Source of the DNA: Calonectria ilicicola
Taxonomy: Eukaryota > Ascomycota > Sordariomycetes > Hypocreales > Nectriaceae
NCBI GenBank assembly: GCA_020809705.1
Contig: CP085830.1
Coordinates: 2,356,001-2,420,000, forward strand
Reading direction: 5' to 3'
DNA: 64,000 nt
Positions 11,029-21,980 of the stretch are shown here, piece by piece. A program made the translations under genes and the position numbers. The notes beneath the pieces were generated by a model that ran no database searches, was not told where the DNA came from, and was given only the letters and a program-made list of their open reading frames with translations. How positions within the stretch are numbered: the first letter of the stretch is position 1; each line of letters begins with the position of its first letter.

Positions 11029-11863
11029 ATGCAAGGCCAGTCGTTTTCAAGCACTTAATAAATGTTGAAAAAGAAGAGACTTCTTTTGTCTGGTTCACGA
11101 TAGTCCTGATCGCTTGGCTTGGTCGTTTACGCCATCCAACTTGACCGTGCACTGGGCGCGGGCGTACCGTGTATTTAGACAGTAATATCGTATAAATACA
11201 CTGTGTGATCCACCTCAACGATGGAGTCCTCATAAAAATTTCTGTCCCTCGTCAATTCTCCTTTCAATGTTCATCCTTCACCAACCCGATGATCCAGAGC
11301 ATCTGGGACTGACTGGCCATTTGCACTCCCAATTACCGGGAATGATTGATCGCAATGTGCCCCCAAAGGTTTGTTTGTGCCAACATCGCCTCCGTTAGTG
11401 AAGTCGCAATTCAATCGTTTCTTGATTTTCAACCATTGGAGGCTTTTCATTATGACCAAAACAGACATGATGGCCACACCCAATGAAACCGCTTCAAATT
11501 ATGCTAGAGCTTGCCGCCTCAAAAGTACTACAGCGAGCAAGTGTGGACAGTGAAGCAAAATGGAAATACGTCGGGTCAAAATGGCACGATTCCAGCGGGT
11601 AGCAAACGTCACTCGTCTTTATGACGGGGGCTTCGCGATCCATGGAGACATCTTTCATCAACTTTTTGATATTTAATGTAATCGCCTACCGTAAATTCCA
11701 ACTGCACATCTCAACGCCAACCTCGTAACCCGTATTTCCCACCGTCCAATCGAAGGCTTGACCTCTTCATCATGCTACATCTTGGCTTCGGGTGGTCTGT
11801 GTTTGTGTTTTGTCAATAGATTTTCATTGATGGGATATAAAGGCGGGTGGGTAAAATACTTAC
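11029..11863. other. Intergenic, centrin-like / glyoxalase II
   Basis: This 835-bp AT-richer spacer lies between two minus-strand genes. It should contain the centrin promoter and the GLO2 3' UTR. A TATAAA at about 11163-11200 (TATAAATACA on plus) is in the right area, but its strand use is unclear. No gene is seen. Confidence 0.55.
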
Positions 11864-13331
11864 TCACTTGAAATTATTCTTCATCTCTCTGAGTTTTTGC
11901 ATGACTGAGACGGGCTCGGTCTCGCCTGTGGCTTTCTGAATCTCGGGGTCCTAATAAAAAAAGGAATAGTGAGCCGAGTTTCCTCCTCATTGCTACCATG
12001 GAGCATTCTTACCTCAACTCGCATAAACACATTGTGAAGCTAGACACCAGTTAATCAAGAAGGTCATTCATTCATTTGGTTGTCACGTACCTTTTCATCT
12101 CCGATGGTGAATTTTCCGGTCGTGACCTTGTTCTCAGTGGCATAGGATTGCAGCTTCTGCACAGCAGCGGTTTGTGACACTGAGATGCCAAACTTGACAT
12201 TGGACTTGGTGTACTCGTGTCCTGGCTGTAAAATCGTCAACCCTTGCTCGTTATTGATATTATTGACAGTTGACTCACGTAGACAAGGGTATCATCAGGT
12301 AAAGCAGCAAGACGCTTGTTCAGGGCTTCGTGCATTTCCTCGGGTGATCCCTCAAAAAATCTCCCACAACCTAGAAAATATAGTCAGCATCACCAATCTC
12401 TTTTCGACAGCTCACCCAAGGATTCAAATTGCAACCCCGAACAACCTACCGCCAATGAAAAGAGTGTCGCCGGTGAAGACAGCCTTTCCGGTCTCATCTT
12501 CCATGTAAAAACATATGCTGTCCTGAGTATGGCAAGGGGTGTGTACACTCTTGACATTGATATTGCCGAGCTTGAAGGTTTCGCCGTGTTCAGGCGTCTT
12601 GGTGACACCCTGGCATTGCTTCCCGCCAATAATCTCCAGCTTGGGTGTGCCCAATTCCTCAAGCTAGCACGCTTGTCAACTTGGGTTCCATGCAAACCGG
12701 TGCCGGTTCTGAGCTCTTACCAACTTTGCATTGCCGCCCGAGTGGTCCCAGTGACTAATTGGTACTTAATAAACGCGACAATAAATGGCAAGTATTTGGA
12801 TACTAACTGGTGGGTGTTGACGATGGCCGTCAGGTTAATCTTGCCTGCCTGGATGGCTTCCTTCAAAACCGGGGCGACCCTATCCGAATGGTGACCCGTT
12901 AGTTCCGATCACCCAGCGCCAAACACAGAAAGCAAAGTTCGCACTCAGGAGGATTCGCCGGGTCGACAATGACTGCATCCTTGGACTTCTCATCAATGAC
13001 CAGGTAGGCATAGTTATCGTGGGAGCCCTCCCCTAGCAGGGACATTAGTTTTGCTCAACGCCATAGAATTCCTGAAAATGCGGGGAAGCTTCTCCATCTT
13101 ACACATCGGAATCGACTGAATATGCATGGCGCGAGATGTAATAGCCTGGCTCAAAAGGTTTAGCGAATCAATGGTCTTCTCGCTCACAAAATTCCCACGT
13201 AGCGAACTAACCGCAGCAGAGAGATATCCAAGTTTCTGTCGGAGAAAGGGTTGGCGGGTCGCGAGTCTATACATGGATGCCGAATAGGACCGAAGCATTT
13301 GTAATAACGAGAAGCGCGGAGAATCGGACAT
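11864..13331 (-). CDS. glo2: Hydroxyacylglutathione hydrolase (glyoxalase II)
   Basis: It hydrolyses S-D-lactoylglutathione to D-lactate and glutathione, the second step of methylglyoxal detoxification. Nine minus-strand exons: 13331-13103, 13032-12945, 12879-12808, 12754-12721, 12663-12450, 12370-12279, 12225-12091, 12039-12013, 11950-11864 (325 aa). All eight introns are GT-AG, 51-79 nt, and every phase closes. The metallo-beta-lactamase motif THHHWDH is at about 128-134. Other metal ligands sit in [15 protein letters not shown] and YPGHEYT, and the gene ends in the usual glyoxalase II helical domain. The first 68 residues are Arg/Ser/Leu-rich with almost no acidic residues, like a mitochondrial presequence. 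An internal ATG at 13127 begins MHIQSIPMW, the normal start of cytosolic glyoxalase II, so dual targeting is likely. Confidence 0.95.
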
Positions 13332-13746
13332 AAGTCATCGTGGCACAGAATCCGCATGTTCCTGCCTACCTATTATGACGCCGGAATGGAACATTGGCAC
13401 GTGATTGCTCCGCATTGCCCACTTTCGCACCTACGCCATTAAGCCCGAGGTAGCGAGCATCGTCATGATTATATGGTAGAATGATACACTACTCCAGCTT
13501 TTCTAGCACCTCCGTCAAGTTACCTCAATCATTTTCAACCATTCTAGCGACATCAATCGCATTAATGCCGTGACAAGCAGGCGACAATTTATCTCACCAC
13601 TGTTCTACTTTTAGTTGTTTGTCCAACCATCCTCTTGCTGAGCAGGTGTGTCCGCATGTATGATACTCACCCTGAACATTAACTAATCGTATGTTAGTCA
13701 GGGGTATCAAGTCTTCTTCTCTAATTTTCAACACAATTGGCTCTCT
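13332..13746. other. Intergenic, glyoxalase II / LAS1
   Basis: This 415-bp AT-rich spacer lies between tandem minus-strand genes: LAS1 3' UTR plus GLO2 promoter. Nothing else is seen. Confidence 0.6.
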
Positions 13747-14750
13747 TCAAACAATTCCGATAGGTTTGGCCTTCCAATTGCCCTCGAATTGTGCCCAGCC
13801 TTGTTCAACTTGGGCCTGCTGAGGGCCCTCGGCTTGCGCATCTGCATTGTCCATCATCATATCTGCCGCCGCTGCCTCATCCTTTTGAGTTGATTCCTCC
13901 TCTTTCACTAATAGAGATAACTCCTCGCACTTTAGGAATACCTTGTTCCCGGGTAAGCTCTTCTTCACATCTGCAATTGTCTCCAAGACCCTTGGCGTAG
14001 ACCACTGCTCCAATTCCTTGACAATCTTCCGACCTCGTACTTCGTCATCCTCTCGTAGATATTTCAGAATAGTATCTCGGCAAGAGCCCGCGGTGTCTTC
14101 GCCGAGATGCTTCCAGTAGTATTCCCAGATCCACAGCAGCGCCTTGTTTGCTGCAGACCGTAGTTTGGCCAACGACGGAAGCTGCTCATGCGTACTCTGA
14201 TGCCGCAACTCAACGAACGTAGCAGGCAAACCAATCGTTTTTGCAATAGAGTACATGCTTTGTTTCCGGAGCTTATCTTGGTGACCATCCAGGAGACCAG
14301 TTACAAACCTAAGAGATGGGCATGAGATGGTGTTGGGGCATAATAATGGCGGACAGAAACGGCCGGCGGTAAAATCGCAAACCCTGCAATGGTATGCTAA
14401 ATTGACACGACTCACCTGCTAAAGGCAGCAGAATACGCTGCTCGAATGGCGTATGCTGACGACGCTGCATTTTCTGTGCCCAGCGTATCTTGGTCACTCA
14501 ATATCGCTGCCATGAGCAGTGCCGTTGATTCTACCATATGGGGGCAATTTCCGCGTTGCATCCACATGGACACTCGGGAGACCGCTTGGTGCTGCTCTTG
14601 CAGCACACTCTTGTCTTTTTTTTGCAAATCTAGCACCGGGTTTCTCGCAGTATCAGCGGCTGTCAGGTCGTCGAATTGGGCATAGAGCTGGCGTCGAACG
14701 AGCAAGAGTTCCCGACGGTCGCGCCATGGCGTAAATACATAATGCACCAT
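13747..14750 (-). CDS. las1: Las1-like pre-rRNA ITS2 endonuclease
   Basis: Las1 is the HEPN nuclease that, with Grc3, cuts ITS2 in pre-60S ribosome maturation in the nucleus. Minus-strand exons are 14750-14416 and 14308-13747 (298 aa), with a 107-nt intron (GTGAGT to CTCTTAG). The N-terminus [15 protein letters not shown] is typical of Las1. The HEPN catalytic motif R-H-x3-H is present as [12 protein letters not shown] (Arg about 147, His about 152). It is followed by [13 protein letters not shown] and a C-terminal [11 protein letters not shown] end, as in other fungal Las1 proteins. The Gln/Glu/Ala linker near 240-275 is disordered. The protein is at the short end of the family. The start chosen is CACCATGG; an in-frame extension upstream to 14834 is unlikely coding. 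Confidence 0.92.
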
Positions 14751-14941
14751 GGTATGAGGGAAACTTTGATGAGCGGGGCGTGATCTGAGGGAAGGGGATG
14801 GGAGCAGGAAGGGGAAGAATGCCCTTTTGCTCACTCGGCGGAAGTTTCACAGCAGTAACCAGTGTCTACACCATTCGACGATTTTTTCAGATGGGAGAAA
14901 AAAAAAATTGAAGAAAAATAGAGGCAAGTCACCAAAAAGAT

Positions 14942-15013
14942 AGGTCACAGTGGGGATCGAACCCACAATCTCCTGATTCGTAGTCAGACGCCTTGCCATT
15001 GGGCCATGCGACC
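14942..15013 (-). tRNA. tRNA-Arg (anticodon ACG)
   Basis: The minus strand folds as a full cloverleaf of 72 nt without intron. The acceptor stem GGTCGCA pairs with TGTGACC (one G-T pair). The D arm is GCC...GGC. The anticodon arm TCTGA-CTACGAA-TCAGG carries ACG. The T arm is GTGGG-TTCGATC-CCCAC. A34 would be inosine and read CGU/CGC/CGA. No CCA is encoded, as expected in a eukaryote. Confidence 0.96.
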
Positions 15014-16358
15014 ATGCTTAACAACCGATGTCAACGGAAGAGGTTTGTTGGTAGATGTACTAGACTGTCGATGGATGAATACGGTGTAGGATACCATGTC
15101 GAACGTAACGACTCAAATTTTGCTCATGTTATTTGTATCATCCTTTCCATTCATCTTCGAGTTCACAGTCATTTATTTAGAATTCAATAATGGCTTTGTA
15201 TTTCCTCGCAACCACATATGTCGTGATTCGACCTCAGCGTACTGGGAGGATGAACATCAAGTTTCATATTGGAAGCCGCCATTCCGAAATGAGCGCCTTT
15301 CAGGTGCACAAAAAAAAAAGCAGAAAAAATGACGTCATAGACTGCAGCATCACTCGCAACGCTCGGATTAATCCGGCAAGACTGGCCGAAATCAAAAGAG
15401 ATTCTTCATGACCGGGGTTGCCAGCAGCACGTTAGCGACGTGGAGTATCGGTAAAGGAAAAAAAAATTATTGCCTGCCACCACAGCCACAGGTGTTGAAA
15501 AACGAGCCACACCAAGAGGGGCAGCCCGTAGACGAAGGCACCCCCTTTTTCCAACAGTATGATGTAAGAGCTGCGGGGTGCTTGACCGAGTCAGAAAAGG
15601 TTGCCAGGGCATTGGGCCTAGAAAGGGACTCACCAACGAGCAGGGGGTGGAAAGCGGGGGTACACACCTCTGACCAGGGCCGAGTACAGACAAGGCACAG
15701 GGCTGGGAGAACGGGCGGAGGGACTGGGAGGAACTTGAGACCCTATAGCCAATCATGCTTCGTATCACCGTGCGTCCCACACCCTCCTCACCCGGACCGA
15801 AGCACGGGCCTACAGGGCACCACATGTCTGGCAGGGATGTCAGCGCGGCTCTTCCTGCCTGTTCCTTTTTTAATCCTTAGTGCGGCGGCACCTGCGCTGA
15901 GTACATGGATACATCTGGTGCCGCGTGGTGAGCCGTTTCATTGCCTCGTCCATATTCCTTTTGGCCAGTCGATCAGCAGCTGAGGCTGCCTGAGCGCCCC
16001 AAGCCGCAGAGTTCATCAAATCACACAGAGAAACGAGAAACGAGAGTGCTTTGTAAAAATCTTGTCATGGACAGGGCGGTCGCCCTGTCCATGATCTTAT
16101 TCCATTGTTTGGTATTCTGGGTATCCTATTCGTGAAAGCCGAGTCCCAATTCTAATCCAGGCCTTGACCCTCAAGCCTAATCAAATCCCAAATGTCTCGT
16201 TGCGCCGCCTGCCTTCACAATCCCAAATGTGTTCCCCATCTAGTTCCGTTTCCGTTTTCCACGCTTCCCTAAAAAAAGATACCGTACATAGTACATGTGT
16301 TCATTATTCGTTAAAAGGTGCGACCAGCGGCTTGGTTGATGTCATATAGTTGACTTGT
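15014..16358. other. Intergenic, tRNA to acidic orphan gene
   Basis: This 1.35-kb region holds the 3' side of the orphan gene and a perfect palindrome at 16065-16094. Open frames on both strands at 15406-15983 overlap each other, show no domain and are discounted. Confidence 0.55.
16065..16094. repeat. Perfect 30-bp palindrome (14-bp arms, 2-nt centre)
   Basis: The left arm TCATGGACAGGGCG (16065-16078) is the exact reverse complement of the right arm (16081-16094), with only GT between. It lies about 265 bp beyond the stop codon of the minus-strand orphan gene. It could be a hairpin in that transcript's 3' UTR or a DNA cruciform. No T-run makes it a simple Pol III terminator. Confidence 0.85.
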
Positions 16359-17417
16359 TTATTCGTCTTCATCCTCATCATCGTTGTCATCGTCCTCGTC
16401 CTCTTCTTCATCGTCTGACTTGGGGGGTTCCCAGGTCTCCTCCAGCTTGAGGCCCTTTCCCTTGGGCTCATAGCTGCGGAAGGTGGACCCCAGGAGTGAC
16501 GACACAGTAGATCGGTAGTTGTTGAGTTGAGGATCCTCTTCATACTTCTCGGGAGTATCGTAGAGGCCCATGCCAACAAGGATTTCACCTTCTTCCTCGG
16601 TCGACTCTTCCAGTGCCTGGTAAGGAATGGACTCCTCGGGCACAGCTGGTTGGGAGAGCTCAGCCGCTGGGAAGGCCTCAGGCGTGGGGGGAGAAGTGCT
16701 GTTGAATCCGTGCGTGATGAAAGTGTTCCAGTCCCAGCCGTTGGTGTAGGTCAAACTCTCCACGGCGACATCGTCAGTTGGAAATGTCTCCTGGACAGAC
16801 TGAGAAGCAGGCATGGAGTAGACAGCAGGGACTTGTGCCAAAACATCTTCATTGGTTGGCAGGTAGGGCACATTGTCCACGTTCTGCATGGGTAGAGCCA
16901 GAGGAGAGAAGGCGGAGGGTGAGGTGTTGCATGAGTGCGATGCCATCATGGGCGAGAGGTGAGGGTAGCTTGCATACACATCCTGTTGATGTGTGTACAT
17001 GTTGGCTGTGGAGACGGGATAGACTGGTTGCTGCATCTGAGGTTGAAGTTGTGCATGAGTGTTGGGATGCCAGCTCACTGGTCTTGAAGATCGGGGCTGC
17101 TGCTGAAATTGGGGGTGCTCGGTTCCAAAGAGCAGAGAAGTTTGTTCCAAGACCTGCTGGCGGCGGCGCTGGGCGCTTCCATCATTCATAAGCGTCTTTC
17201 TACGGGCCATGACGCCAGAGGATCGAGGGCTGTTGTTGGCACTGGTAGGCTTTGATACACGCATGGCATTTCCTGATCGCTGGCCGGTTGAACCCCTTGA
17301 TAGACGACGAGAGGCCTGAGAGATGGCCATTTGCCTTGACAGATCGTCAAAGGCAATAGTGTGGTGAGGGTAAGATGCTGGCAGAACAGGCTGCCCACCG
17401 AAGAGTGTGTGCATCAT
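16359..17417 (-). CDS. Conserved-looking disordered protein with acidic tail, function unknown
   Basis: Single-exon frame of 352 aa. I do not recognise a named family. The N-terminus MMHTLFGGQPVLPASYPHHTI is followed by a Ser/Arg-rich basic segment (about 28-95), Gln/Pro-rich low complexity (QFQQQP, LQPQMQQP), and Ser/Thr/Pro-rich sequence. A more ordered block lies at about 270-330 (EEGEILVGMGLYDTPEKYEE, then NNYRSTVSSLLGSTFRSYEP). The last 20 residues are nearly all Asp/Glu. The basic first half and acidic tail suggest a nuclear regulator or chaperone, but that is inference. Composition is unlike the surrounding noncoding sequence, and codon use and one long frame support coding. It has a very long upstream region (10.3 kb). 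A 245-codon open frame overlaps its start codon as ATGA. Confidence 0.8.
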   Translation of the reverse strand: MMHTLFGGQPVLPASYPHHTIAFDDLSRQMAISQASRRLSRGSTGQRSGNAMRVSKPTSANNSPRSSGVMARRKTLMNDGSAQRRRQQVLEQTSLLFGTEHPQFQQQPRSSRPVSWHPNTHAQLQPQMQQPVYPVSTANMYTHQQDVYASYPHLSPMMASHSCNTSPSAFSPLALPMQNVDNVPYLPTNEDVLAQVPAVYSMPASQSVQETFPTDDVAVESLTYTNGWDWNTFITHGFNSTSPPTPEAFPAAELSQPAVPEESIPYQALEESTEEEGEILVGMGLYDTPEKYEEDPQLNNYRSTVSSLLGSTFRSYEPKGKGLKLEETWEPPKSDDEEEDEDDDNDDEDEDE

Positions 17418-19380
17418 CTTTGCGTTTGGCGGTGATGAGAGTGAGTCGTGGGGAGAGAGGTGAGAGCAGTGGGTGAGAGTGGTGTCGAAAGATTAGAGTC
17501 GAGAGTGTTTCTATTGTTGACAATTGTTGATGTCCTTTGGTAGATGGATGGTAGATATGCGTCCTGGCAGATGGGCTCGGCCTGGGTTAAGTATCGTGGA
17601 TTAAAGCGAGACGGAGGGACACCCAAAGGGGGTTCAAGGGAGCTGCGAAACATGGGGCACGTCGATGGCTTGAAGGATAAATCGGGCCTAGCACTGGACA
17701 AGATCAACTTTCCATGGATCTGGAGTGGGCCGGGACGACAAGAGTAATAGAGCATGGGCGTTTTGGTGCCGTCGAGCGATGGACCAGAACCGTGGGTTGC
17801 ATGGAGCATCGAATCAGCGAGAGCCGTCCGAGGGGTGCATGCAGGGCCAGGACTTGTTCTCCGTGCCTCTAAACTAAGATTGACAGTCGAGCGATGGCAG
17901 CTGGGACGGGTGGCCTGCGTCAGACGGGACGAGCAGGGGTGTGTCAACGGGCGGATTTCACGGTCAGGGAGGGTTGCTCTAGGCGGGATGCACGCTTTAG
18001 TGCCGGAGGGGCAGAGCCAAGCCGGGTCTGTCTGGGTATGAGGGCGAGCAAGTGTGTCCTGAAGTTTGAGTGTCTGGTGGGCGTCTGGACTGGGTGGGTC
18101 GTGAAGGGCCGGGGCAGTGGGGCGCGAAGCTATTGCGGCTATAATCGACAAGCAGGCTCAGTCGGTACCACGCCAAATTTGGCACTCGGCAGGGCGAGAA
18201 ACGAGAAAATATGCTGGTCAAGGGCAGAGACACCGGTTTTGTCCCAGACCAGGTGCTCGTGCGGCTTTGCTGTGGCCTGGGGTGGGTGATCGGGGTCGTC
18301 TAGACTTCGGCAGCCACCCCTGCCGCTAGCGAGGCCACTTGCATTGTGCCCAGGGCTATAGAAGGGATGGAGAAGAATTAGGTCCACAGGCTGGAGTCTT
18401 GATAAAAGGAGGCGCTCTAGGGTCGTGGCCAATGTCATGCCCAAAAAGCTCGATTCTACTGCCCCACCTCAGAGAAACCACCCACTGCATGGGTGTGAGC
18501 TAATACCGGCTCCACCCCAGCTCTTTCAAAAGGATGCCCTGGTGCCATGACCATGGGCCCTCAAGGGGGGACGGCGGCCTTGGAGGGGGAGTGCCCCACA
18601 ACTTGAGGTGGGACATTGGCTTGTTGCTAAAGTGCCCCAAGAAGGGGTTGTGAATCTCACTCACGCGGGATGCGCATCACCGCTCCAGACTGATTGGCAT
18701 GTTTTTAAAGGTCACGCTAGGAGCACCCCTGCAGTGCAACTCGCATCGTCTGCCAGCCGAGATTTGCGGGCAGCCTGAAGGAGATGTTGCCCAGATTTGT
18801 CCACAAAGGGCGTCAACGTATGTGTGAGAAACAAGGCATCCAGACAGGGTCTGATCGGGAGCGGATGGAGATGCCAGATCCTCGTCATGGCTGATAAATG
18901 AACAAAAACAGCATACATCTCTCTCTTATTCAGGTTGAAAGCCATTTCGGCCCTTCATTCGACACCGCCATGTCTCATCCTCTGCTTGTGGTCCGTGATC
19001 CTAAGGTTGCAGGTCACCAAACCCAGAAAGAAAGAAGGGGGAAGGGTAGAAAAAATTGTTTTTCGCTCGTGGACTTCCTAAAAACTGGACGGGCATGGTT
19101 CGAGGAGCCGACATGCCACGATGGCGGCGGAGATGTTCAGTACGGTGGACCTGAATGGAAGTGCAAAATGGTTGGTGCTGGGGGGGGGCACGGTCATGGA
19201 GGGCGGCCTTGGACCTTGCTTGTGGAAGTTTCACTGAGACGAGGATGAGCGGGTGGGAGGGTTACGAGGGAGTGTGCCATCAAATGGGCATGGCGCAGTG
19301 CGTCGAAGTCAGAGTCCACCCCGGAGCAATGCGGGAATCTGCAGGGTCGCTGAGAAGCGGAGCACAACGCAGCGCATGCG

Positions 19381-19470
19381 GATGTGGATGTGGATGTGGA
19401 TGTGGATGTGGATGTGGATGTGGATGTGGATGTGGATGTGGATGTGGATGTGGATGTGGATATGGATATG
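19381..19470. repeat. (GATGTG)n hexanucleotide satellite
   Basis: Thirteen perfect GATGTG copies (19381-19458) are followed by two GATATG variants to 19470. It creates artificial Met-Trp, Asp-Val, His-Pro and Ser-Thr open frames. It lies about 2 kb upstream of the orphan gene ATG. Confidence 0.95.
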
Positions 19471-19628
19471 AATGAGTGTCGTGGACGTGGGCGCGGTGGG
19501 AACCGGCGATTCCAGGGCGCAGGTATGGTCGTGGATGTGGCACTGGCTGCAGGGCCAGCCATGCCAATATTGAATCAACGGGGGAGGAGGGGAAACAGGC
19601 CAAAGTAAGGTAAGGCAAGGTATGTAAG

Positions 19629-19695
19629 TTGGCGCTGGTGTTGGTGCTGGTGCTGGTGCTGGTATTGGTGTGGGTGGTGTTGTTGTTGTTGTGTG
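19629..19695. repeat. Imperfect (GGTGCT)/(GTT) repeat tract
   Basis: A run of GGTGCT-like hexamers grades into GTTGTTGTT. On the minus strand it reads as AGCACC/AAC, a composition seen in fungal leaders. Confidence 0.8.
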
Positions 19696-21951
19696 CTGTT
19701 GAGTGTGTGTGGATGCTGCGGTGCGCGCGGACCCGGATGTACAGTATGTGGGCGTGGGCGGTGTGGATAATGAAAAACAACGGGGACGACGGGACAATTG
19801 TTTTGGGCACTTGGGCTTTTGGGCAGAGCGCCAGTGCCTGAGCCTGTGTACCTGTGCATCCGATACATCGTACCTTCCCTTTCGTGTGGGTGGCAAGTTT
19901 GCCGGGTGGAGGCCACGCAGACAGCAGGCCAGAACCTTCATGTGCGCCAGCACCGGACGGTGTATCGGGGACTCGCCCTGCTCCGGTAATTTCCACCGCC
20001 GTGCGAGGTAGCAGGGACCCGTTGGCTGAAGAGAAAACAAGTGCGTGCAAGCTAAGGGATGCCTGCCTGGACGTCATGGATCCGACTCTCCAGACTCAGC
20101 CGAAACACGACTGCGCTGCACAAATGCACACAAATGTGCCCTGCCATTCCCTGTCATTCCCTGCCTAGGCGTCAGAACCATGACTCTGCTGCCCACACGG
20201 GACCAACGGGCATCGACGGTCCACCGCCAGGGTGTTTGGTGTCTGGTGGGCGTCCCTTCGCGTCGCCTCGTCGCCCAGTCCCACGTTCAAGGCACAGGAC
20301 TGGAGTTATTATCGATCATCTCCAAGTAGCCACTACCATGTTCGTCCATTTGCCCGTCGTCATTGCACCAAGTCACCATCACCAACACCCTTCACATCCC
20401 CCTCCCTGATGATATCCACAACCCACCTCATCGAGTCATCCATCACACTCGCTCCTCGTCTACTGCTTTCTGCCTTCCGCCATCACCACCCATCCCTCCT
20501 CCCTGATCCCTCATCCCTCCTCCCTCCTCCCTCCTCTCCCATCCCCCGTCCATCCGTCATGCCTCCCGCCATCCACAGTACATAGACTAGCCCACAAGCC
20601 TCAGGACCAGGTCCTCCCCGGATGCACAACACCTCCGGGAGGTCGCCGGCCCAACAGTTGGCCCAGGCAATGATGATTTGAGCCACCCGCTACTACGCGC
20701 TCCATCCTGCGTGGGATCCAATCGACTGGGGTCACTACCGAATCGTATCCGCGGCGCCAGCGAGGGGCGCCCGTCCCCAAAGTAACTTACCACTTCTCTG
20801 CCCGGCACCTTCAGGTCCTCAGCACGGCCCTGGGCCGGCAAACCAGGGAGGGATCCAGGCTTCCAAAAATGGCCCGCCACGTCGTCTGCCTCTTGTGACT
20901 TGACCAATTCTAACGATGAGTTTGGCCTGATGATCTAACCCATGTTGAGTTTCCCAATGCACTCTTCATTGCACAACAGCCTCTCTGCTGCTAGTCAACC
21001 CACCCAGCAAGTGGATCGGCAACCACCAAAGTTGAAGGCTTCCCTACCGCTTTTAGCCCCAAGGAAGGAGTACATACGAACAACCAAGCAAACTTCGCTA
21101 GGTCTGAGACATTTTGACTCTTGGGAGTCAAGCTCAGTCCGTCTCTGACCCAAGCAATTCGAACTTAAACTAGATATGCGAGCGAACAAGCACATGACAA
21201 AGGGATGCGTGCCTCCGTCACATATCATCGGTTGCACACAAAACGGAGGTTCATAGAAAGGGAAAAAGAAAAGAAAAGCTAACCCACCCCAAACCCCGCC
21301 CAGCCAGCCCCAGCGGCAATCTCATGCAGTGAAAAATGGTCTCGGCGAAGGCAGGATCAAGCTCATGTTTCGCCCCCCCCCTCCCCCGTTAGCTACGAAC
21401 TGCTACGTTGTAAAGCAAACATTTCAGCATGGTCTCCACATGAGTGTCCGCCCGGCGCTGACCGTCATACCAAGGGACAGAAAGGAGTACAGCAGGCCGA
21501 GGGCTAGGCAGGTGCCTTGACAAGACCTGGCGCTGCTGGGCCACCCTTGAACACCCATCTTACGACAACCCTTCTGTCCACTAAGGAACTATGCCGCCTA
21601 GCACATACCTAGCCGTCCCTAGGATCTTCTGCCCGCTAGCGAACAGCCAGCCTGTGGACGCCGGCTAGCCGCTGAAATGCTCTGATCGTCCGCTGGATCA
21701 GACATCACACAGGGGCCGTTCCACTGCGCCACCAGCATCGTCACCTCTTCCCTGACCAACTTGGCGAGAGAACTTTTTTTTTATTACATTTGCTTGTGGT
21801 CGGTCCGTCACTTGCCGCTGTCCGTCCACTTTCATGCCTCGGGCCTTCATTTCAACTAACAGATACGGAGTCACGTAGTCAGCTCTATTCTCTGGGTCAC
21901 TCGGGTGGCCGCGGATTAGGCGCCCTCGTCACCTGAATCCATCGAGCCTGC

Positions 21952-21980
21952 CCTTGCCTTGCCTTGCCTTGCTTTGCCTT
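21952..21980. repeat. (CCTTG)n pentanucleotide repeat
   Basis: About five CCTTG units, the last imperfect, in the gene desert. Confidence 0.85.

Noticed and set aside
15406..15983. Opposed open frames of 139 and 191 codons
   Set aside because: They overlap each other on opposite strands, with no domain and no typical start context.
19280..20077. Minus-strand frames of 243-265 codons with His-Pro, Ser-Thr or His-Ile runs
   Set aside because: They are products of the GATGTG satellite read in different frames, with no domain and mutual overlap.
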